In this document: piece after piece, positions 58,315 through 64,000 of the stretch
Layout of the letters: every line of letters begins with the position of its first letter
How positions within the stretch are numbered: the first letter of the stretch is position 1
Assembly (NCBI GenBank): GCA_003952965.2
Contig: CM025855.1
Span: 29,726,835-29,790,834, forward strand
Reading direction: 5' to 3'
From: Morella rubra
Taxonomy: Eukaryota > Streptophyta > Magnoliopsida > Fagales > Myricaceae
Length of the DNA stretch: 64,000 bases
Made by a program: the position numbers and the translations under genes
The notes under the pieces: model-generated
Databases searched by the model: none
Told to the model about the DNA's origin: nothing
Seen by the model: only the letters and a program-made list of their open reading frames with translations

Positions 58315-58869
58315 ATGATGGCAAAACTAGGCGTCGTCCTAGCGCTTTTCTCTCTATTGGCAACTATCCCGTGGACTCAAAGCTTCAAAGTAGAGAATTG
58401 GGCGACAATGCTAGAATCCCAAAAGAAGACGGTGACGAGCCTCCAATTCTACTTCCATGACATAGTCAGTGGCAAGAACCCCAGCGCTGTTAGGGTGGCT
58501 AAGGCCAACGACACCGATAAATCTCCGACCTTTTTTGGTGCCCTCACTATGGCAGACGACCCATTAACCGAGACACCTGATCCAAAATCTAACCTCGTGG
58601 GCAGAGCTCAAGGACTATATGGGTCAGCAGGACAGCAGGAACTGGGCTTCCTCATGGCCATGAACTTCGCGTTCACGGATGGCGTCTACAACGGTAGTTC
58701 CGTTAGCCTTCTAGGCAGGAACTCGCCGTTGCACCCGATTCGTGAGATGCCAATCGTGGGTGGAACCGGGATGTTCCGGTTGGCACGTGGGTACGCCATC
58801 GCTCAAACACACCAGTTGGATCCCACCGGCGATGCTATTGTTCACTACAATGTTACAGTGGTTCACTAG
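58315..58869 (+). CDS. dirigent protein, single exon
   Basis: 184 residues, a normal length for the family. Residues 1-23 form a signal peptide (LGVVLALFSLLATIPW). The dirigent beta-barrel domain then follows, with its usual landmarks in order: FYFHDIVSGKNPSA (45-58), FFGALTMADDPLT (73-85), GRAQGLYG (96-103), MNFAFTDGVYNGSSVSLLGRN (split across 116-136), REMPIVGGTGMFRLARGYA (143-161) and the C-terminal VHYNVTVVH. Family members act in the cell wall and steer coupling of phenoxy radicals, as in lignan or lignin formation; the product made here cannot be told. There is no intron, as is common in the family. A second in-frame ATG follows at once (MM start). Confidence 0.95.
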   Translation: MMAKLGVVLALFSLLATIPWTQSFKVENWATMLESQKKTVTSLQFYFHDIVSGKNPSAVRVAKANDTDKSPTFFGALTMADDPLTETPDPKSNLVGRAQGLYGSAGQQELGFLMAMNFAFTDGVYNGSSVSLLGRNSPLHPIREMPIVGGTGMFRLARGYAIAQTHQLDPTGDAIVHYNVTVVH

Positions 58870-58993
58870 GACTAGTACTTCTGTCCAGCCTTGCGTCTTT
58901 GAATAATTAATGCTGTCAACTCTTGGTGGTTCACTAGGACTCGTACTTCTGTCCAGCCTTGCTTCCTTGAATAATTAATGCTGTCAACTCTCG
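58858..58993 (+). repeat. 68-bp tandem duplication covering the dirigent stop codon and 3' UTR
   Basis: GTGGTTCACTAGGACT starts at 58858 and again at 58926, and the two units match except for a few bases, each ending in TGCTGTCAACTCT. Unit 1 includes the true stop (TAG, 58867-58869); unit 2 is a copy in the 3' UTR. Confidence 0.9.
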
Positions 58994-61192
58994 TTGGTTG
59001 GGTCTCTTCTCACTTTTATAAGTTTATATAATCTTTGTCGTTTGGTCTCATTTACTTTGGACCATGGTGCTGGTTCCTTTAATTTGTTACGTAGTACCCT
59101 AATATATATGCACTGTTAAATGAATGAAGGTTTTTATTTGTCAAGATTTTAGAAAGTATTTTTAAAATTTTAAGAATCTTTTAAATATTAAGATTTATTA
59201 AAATTTGTAAAATTTTTAAAAATATGTAAATATTGAAAATTTTAAAATATATTTAATTTGTTCGAAATTTTAAAACTTCAAAATATTCAACAAATAGACA
59301 CTACTTTAATTTAATTTAGTTCATTTTAATGAGCTAAATACGGGACAGTCGAGCTAGAGGGTCAGAGATCAACAACAAGTAGATGACCTATTCCTGAGGA
59401 CACAATGGGTTATGGGATCATGTATAACAAGGACAAGATCCCTCTTTCGTCTCTGTGAAAACCGATTTGGATATTCAGTTTCGAACCTCTAAACAGCTTT
59501 TTTGACCTCTGTTTGAGATGTTTTAGGGGGTGTTTGTTTGTTAAAATTTTAGAAAATATTCTTGAAATTTTGAGAATCTTTATTTTATTGAAATTTATTG
59601 AAATTTATGAAAAATATAATATGTATATATAAAAATTAAAAAATTTAAAATATATTTATTTTACTGAAAATTTTCATATCTCAAAATATTAAAAAAACGT
59701 ACCGTAACTTAATATCACCTTTCTTGCTGATATTGGATGACTGCTAGATGTACGTGAAAGGTCATCCACGTCATGACCTCTTTTTAACCAACTGATCATA
59801 AATATTAAATGCAGTGAACTTTCATCATGGCTTCAACGAGTATAAAAGGGAGAAAGCAATTACGCGCAAAACCTCCACGTCCGTAAAATGCGCAATCAAT
59901 CACGTTCCGTCCTTTTACAAATCGATCCTAAATAGAGTACAAAATTTAATGCAATTCCGCGCACTCTCTACTTCTCTAAAAAGATAGTTGTCATCTCACT
60001 GGAAATTACCCCCACGCGCTACCCCGTACCCAAGAAGATACTCAAGAAATCACAAACTCCACTACTTTAAATAAAGAAGAATGTATTTCGATATATGATC
60101 TAAATAAATTGTTAACTCCAGCTATTATACATAAATTCAAACAATTTCTGTGAATTGCTATAAATTTGTGAAAAATTGCAAGTTTTTCATTGACTATAAC
60201 TGATTTCGAAATATTTATAGCTTTTTTATAAAATTTGAACTTCCTAAATTTACAAGGCTGCTCAGATAGGTAGGCAGTTGCCTAAAACAATAGAAAAGAC
60301 TTTATAAAATTAAATTTGAAGAAAAAAAAAGTCTAAAACTTTGGGAATATGAACTATAAAATAGAAACATCCTAAAAATAGTTCATAAAATTGGAATTGA
60401 AAATAAAAAAAATCCTAACATTCTTGAAACTAGCATTAATAATAAGAGTCTAATTAATTAATAATAGCACTAGTTAATTCAATTTCTCAAAAAATTAAAT
60501 TATCATAAATGATGAAAATGATGATGAATTTTTCAAAATTGATTATTTTATTATATCTTAGATTAAGCGATAATAGATTTTAAACTATTTTTAAAATAGG
60601 TGTCTTGGCATAAAAGAAGTTTTTCAAAACTAGTGTTTGGATGGGTCAAAACAATTTATGGTAAAAAATTTCAGTTTTTTGTTTGGTCTTGAAAGATTAA
60701 GATTTGATGAATGTGCTTTAGAAAAAAGAACTGTTTGGATCTTGAAAATTTTCTTAAGTTTGATATTGATGGTCTGAATTTATTTTCAGAATTAAAAGTT
60801 TTAAAAAGAAGTTGCAAAAACAAAAATTAATACTCGAAATAATTAATCTAATAAAACAAATATTTTTTAAAATTATTTACTATACCTGCTAGTTTCATGT
60901 GTTTGGATGTTATTGGAGATGTATAAATTTTTTTTGTTATTGATTGTTGAAGTTTGAAAAAAGATATTGAAATTGATAAAAAAGTGATTATGAAAAAATT
61001 CTTAAAAAAATTTTGTGTCATTAACATAGGGCTAAAGATTATAAAAAATTATTTAGAAATAATGTGTCTAAAGATAAATTAAATGGTTTAGGAATTTTAA
61101 GTATTGAAAATGATTTATTGGCTAAAAGTAAATGTAAAATGCAAATATATGGATTTATTTTAAATTTTTTAAATTAAAAGACTAATCCCAAA
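58994..61192. other. AT-rich intergenic region with two related MITE-like blocks
   Basis: 59137-59300 and 59528-59700 resemble each other: GTTTGTTAAAATTTTAGAAA, then AATTTTGAGAATCTTT, then a long A/T stretch ending in TCAAAATATT-AA. The second follows GGGGGTGTTTGTTTG, a common start of plant MITEs. I see no coding sequence. Another tract (60590-61180) is low-complexity AT. Confidence 0.4.
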
Positions 61193-61205
61193 ATGAGCAG
61201 CCACT

Positions 61206-61222
61206 GCGCGCGCGCGCGCGCA
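61206..61222. repeat. GC dinucleotide repeat
   Basis: A run of about eight GC/CG units lies 80 bases upstream of the chosen kinase start. If the earlier in-frame ATG at 61193 were used it would encode an Ala-Arg repeat, which argues for the later start. Confidence 0.9.
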
Positions 61223-61300
61223 CAGGGTCGTAAAAACTATATTAATCCCGAAGGCGGTGCTCTTTTTTCCCATTTGTTTTTAGATCTTCAATTTCGTAAG

Positions 61301-62590
61301 ATGCACGCTTCTCGTCTGCGCGATGTTCTCCGCCGGAACTCTTGTCCTCACGGCAGTTCATCGATCCGGGACCGCCCAGTTTTCGCTTGGTCCGGATGTG
61401 ATTTACTAAAGTGGCTGAAGGTTCAGGTTCTTGGGAGGGGTTCGTATGGTACCGTGTATTTGGCAACTCCCGCAACCCCTAAGTACTGCCCTATCGGATC
61501 AATCGCTGTGAAGTCGGCTGCTCTTGAGCACTGCATGTCACTTAAGAAAGAGGCAACGATTCTTCGAGAGTTTACTGGTTGTTCTGAGATTGTTCGTTGT
61601 TTGGGAGTTGATTTGAGCGTTGAGGATGGGCTGGGGGTCTACAATTTGCTACTCGAGTACGCATCGGAAGGTACTCTTCTGGATGTAATGAAGAAAAATG
61701 GAGGAAGGTTGCAGGAGCCTGACGTTCAAAGATACACTCGGATGATAGTCAAAGGGCTTCGATGCATTCATGAAAAAGGCTATGTTCATTGCGATCTCAA
61801 ACCAGCCAACGTACTTGTTTTCTGTTCTGAAGATGGTGCAAGCAGCGTTAAGATCGCTGATTTCGGGCTATCGAAGATTCCTGGGGAGGAGAACGAATTC
61901 GTTAGAAGGAACTTCACTTTTCGGGGAACTCCTATCTACATGTCGCCAGAATCTGTCCTGCTTGGTGAAATCCAATCCCCGCTGGATATATGGTCTCTGG
62001 GATGCATGGTTATAGAGATGTTAACGGGAAACCTGGCATGGACGTTTAAGGACATGAGAACTTTGATGTTTCAGATTGCTTTGGGCAACGAGCCGCCGAA
62101 GATACCTGAAACCATGTCGGAGGTTGGGAAAGATTTCTTGGGGAGGTGTTTTGTAAGGGAACCAAGGAAGAGGTGGACGGCTGAGATGCTGCTGCGTCAT
62201 CCTTTTCTCGATGAAACTCAAGTTTTTCCATCTACAGGGTACCCCCTCCATGTTCCTCCATCAGTTTCAAAGAATCCTTCAGCTTCAAGAACTTTAGGTC
62301 CTCCTCCTGGGTTTGAATTAACTGTTAAGAGACAATCCTTGCCAAAGAATCTGCCACTTCCCCCCTCTGAATTAATCCCAAAGGAAAAACTGTTGCCAAA
62401 GAACCTGCCTCTTCCTCGTGCATTGGCAAATAATCTGCCTCCTCCTCCTGGGTTTGAATTTATTTCAGAGAGAAAGTTATTGCCAAGGAATTTGCCTCCT
62501 CCTCCTGAGTTTTCATCAATCTCAAGGAAGCAGACAGTGGCAAGGTTAGCTCCTCCTCCGGGGTTTTCATTCACAGGTATCCATGCTTGA
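61301..62590 (+). CDS. MAPKKK-like Ser/Thr protein kinase with PPPGF repeat tail
   Basis: Single exon, 429 residues from ATG 61301. An in-frame ATG at 61193 would add 36 residues through a GC repeat, and CTATATTAAT at about 61234 could be a TATA box between the two. Kinase motifs: glycine loop GRGSYG (45-50), Lys71 in AVKSA, helix-C Glu84, HCDLKPANV (163-171; Cys in place of Arg, so non-RD), DFG 187-189, GTPIYMSPE (209-217), PLDIWSLGCMVIEM (227-240), ending near residue 303. The non-RD HCD form and GTPxYMxPE fit the plant MAPKKK13-21 (MEKK-like) group, which phosphorylates MAPKKs. The tail (about 320-429) has five variants of a PPPGFE or LPPPPxF unit with LLP(K/R)NLP between. Confidence 0.92.
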   Translation: MHASRLRDVLRRNSCPHGSSSIRDRPVFAWSGCDLLKWLKVQVLGRGSYGTVYLATPATPKYCPIGSIAVKSAALEHCMSLKKEATILREFTGCSEIVRCLGVDLSVEDGLGVYNLLLEYASEGTLLDVMKKNGGRLQEPDVQRYTRMIVKGLRCIHEKGYVHCDLKPANVLVFCSEDGASSVKIADFGLSKIPGEENEFVRRNFTFRGTPIYMSPESVLLGEIQSPLDIWSLGCMVIEMLTGNLAWTFKDMRTLMFQIALGNEPPKIPETMSEVGKDFLGRCFVREPRKRWTAEMLLRHPFLDETQVFPSTGYPLHVPPSVSKNPSASRTLGPPPGFELTVKRQSLPKNLPLPPSELIPKEKLLPKNLPLPRALANNLPPPPGFEFISERKLLPRNLPPPPEFSSISRKQTVARLAPPPGFSFTGIHA

Positions 62591-64000
62591 CTACGATCAA
62601 TATTGCAATGACTTCCGCGGGGTTCTACCTTCAAAGCAGTACTCACCAGTATTTTTCTCCTCGATCATTTATAACGAGTACACCAAGCTCATCATCTTGT
62701 ATTCAGCAGAAGTTTTCATTTTATTGACCTGAAAGTGACAGCTTCCTTGTATTTCTTTATTTCTATTTCTCTAATTGATTTAATGAAATACTTGTTGATG
62801 ATCTCAAGAAAAATGTGCTTACGATCTCTGATTTAGCCCTCGCAACGAACCCCACGTGCATCGACTTTCATTTGATCTAGTTTGTTTCTGTGATTTATCT
62901 TTTCTCATCTCGAGTCTAAGGAAGGGAACCGGACTGTTAAAACAGATAAACAGAGATGTACTACAGTTTGCGGATTGTACGTAGATTCGTATAAAATACC
63001 TGTTTGATAAGCTTCTCTAACTATGCCCGATTGTGGACTGGAAAGGAGGATATTTTCAGTGTCTGTTTTATTTTACAGACATTGAATAAATCAAAAAAGG
63101 ATGAATAAATTGAACTCAGAACATCATTAATTATGTTTTACGTCCACCATGAATACGCTTCTGGTATTCTGTGGGTGATAGAATTAATGAGAGGGACTAA
63201 CATAAGATCATGTACGTTGGTTTGTGATTTTTCTAGAGCACCGTCTTCCCCTTTAACTCGGGAATTCAATTTACACTATTATCAACATACGCGGGATTTC
63301 ATTTCATCTATCATGCATTGCGCATATTGGGAATCAAACAGTACTGTCGAGAATTGAAAAGAACAACAATTGACGGCTATTGGTGGGCTGCCAAGAGTCC
63401 GAGGACACAGAGACTACACCAATTGTCTGGAATGAGAGGTATCCTGGGCTTTAATACTATTTTCTTGACACACTGTCAGGAAAAAGCCCATGAGCAGTAC
63501 AGGTAGCCCAATCACCAATTACTGGAAAATCACTCAGAAGGCCCTGAACCCACTTCCAGGGCCTCAAGACCAGCACTACATTACAGCATGTCAATTCAGT
63601 TCAAGACTCAAAAGAGAAAGCAGTTTCGCGCGATGCACGCTTAACTCTTTGTATTCTGGTTCATTCAGAAGGCCCTGAACCCGCTTACAAATGACCAGCA
63701 CATTATTGAGCCTATCAATTCTGATATTAGAGCTCTTCTAAGCTGGATGTTTGCTCATGTTCGTCGGTTGGCTGCTGGAATTATTGAGGATTGTATTGGC
63801 ACTGTTCCTCTATTGTATCCCCTTTGATATCTCTTCCTGTGATAACCCCCCTGACAGTATTTTCTTTTTCTGCTGTTTATCAATGAAGTTACTTGGAAAG
63901 AAAAAGAAAAAAAGCTCTGCCTAAAATTCAATAATGCGTGCAATCAAAAATCAATTGAATGGTCCCCGCGTTACTTTTGGAACTTTGAAGCTGGTGATTT
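62591..64000. other. kinase 3' flank and intergenic sequence, no gene supported
   Basis: The kinase 3' UTR probably ends near 62780-62800 (AATGAAATA). 63530-63700 has two copies of AGAAGGCCCTGAACCC about 132 bases apart. 63700-63900 reads RALLSWMFAHVRRLAAGI and ends in an A-rich run, which could be a LINE RNase H remnant, but this is too short to call. Confidence 0.35.

Noticed and set aside
61193..61300. Earlier in-frame ATG of the kinase
   Set aside because: It would encode an Ala-Arg run from a GC dinucleotide repeat, and a possible TATA box lies after it. The ATG at 61301 is preferred, but transcript data could overturn this.
62218..62646. 142-residue antisense ORF opposite the kinase tail
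   Set aside because: It mirrors the Pro-rich repeats of the sense gene (Gly-rich on the other strand) and has no independent support.
63700..63830. LINE RNase H remnant (FAHVRRLA)
   Set aside because: Too short and unsupported by flanking domains. Left as unassigned sequence.

Overview
This is nuclear DNA from a flowering plant, most likely a woody eudicot. It has intron-containing genes, a plant-type amidase, a dirigent protein and a MAPKKK-like kinase, set in AT-rich sequence packed with plant transposons (SIRE-like Copia, Ty3-like gag-only elements, L1-like LINE, hAT, CACTA, MITEs). I cannot name the species from sequence alone.

Layout. 1-10235: a decayed Copia element with an extra 3' ORF. 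Its 3' LTR ends inside a hAT element (hAT1, right end 21572). hAT1 is interrupted again at 11224-21383 by a TIR-bounded insertion that carries a minus-strand cluster of gag-only LTR elements (12898-20073). 21573-28700: amidase pseudogene A and a 5'-truncated LINE. 28700-34101: a copy of the amidase upstream region and a second copy of the hAT (hAT2), which carries exon-sized fragments of adenine phosphoribosyltransferase and asparaginyl-tRNA synthetase. 34102-46265: another upstream-region copy, split by an 11.3-kb CACTA element with two transposase-like genes, a third ORF and large GATCGATC palindrome arrays. 46266-52972: amidase pseudogene B, a 192-bp solo LTR inside its exon 4, an 896-bp solo LTR, and LINE copy 2. 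53130-57019: the intact five-exon amidase C. 58315-58869: a single-exon dirigent gene. 61301-62590: a single-exon protein kinase. The rest to 64000 has no gene I can support.

Most of 10236-57019 is explained by one tandem duplication of the unit [upstream region - hAT - upstream region - amidase - LINE], followed by a partial third copy (upstream region - amidase C). The LINE (15-bp target repeats with the same mismatch in both copies) and the hAT were in place before duplication. The Copia element, the 10.2-kb TIR insertion, a 500-bp MITE, the CACTA element and both solo LTRs each occur in one copy only and so came later; for most of these the other copy is the empty site.

Only three host genes look functional: amidase C, the dirigent protein and the kinase. 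The amidase is probably a secreted or endomembrane amide hydrolase, and the dirigent protein an apoplastic phenoxy-radical coupling factor. Nothing in the sequence shows that they act together.
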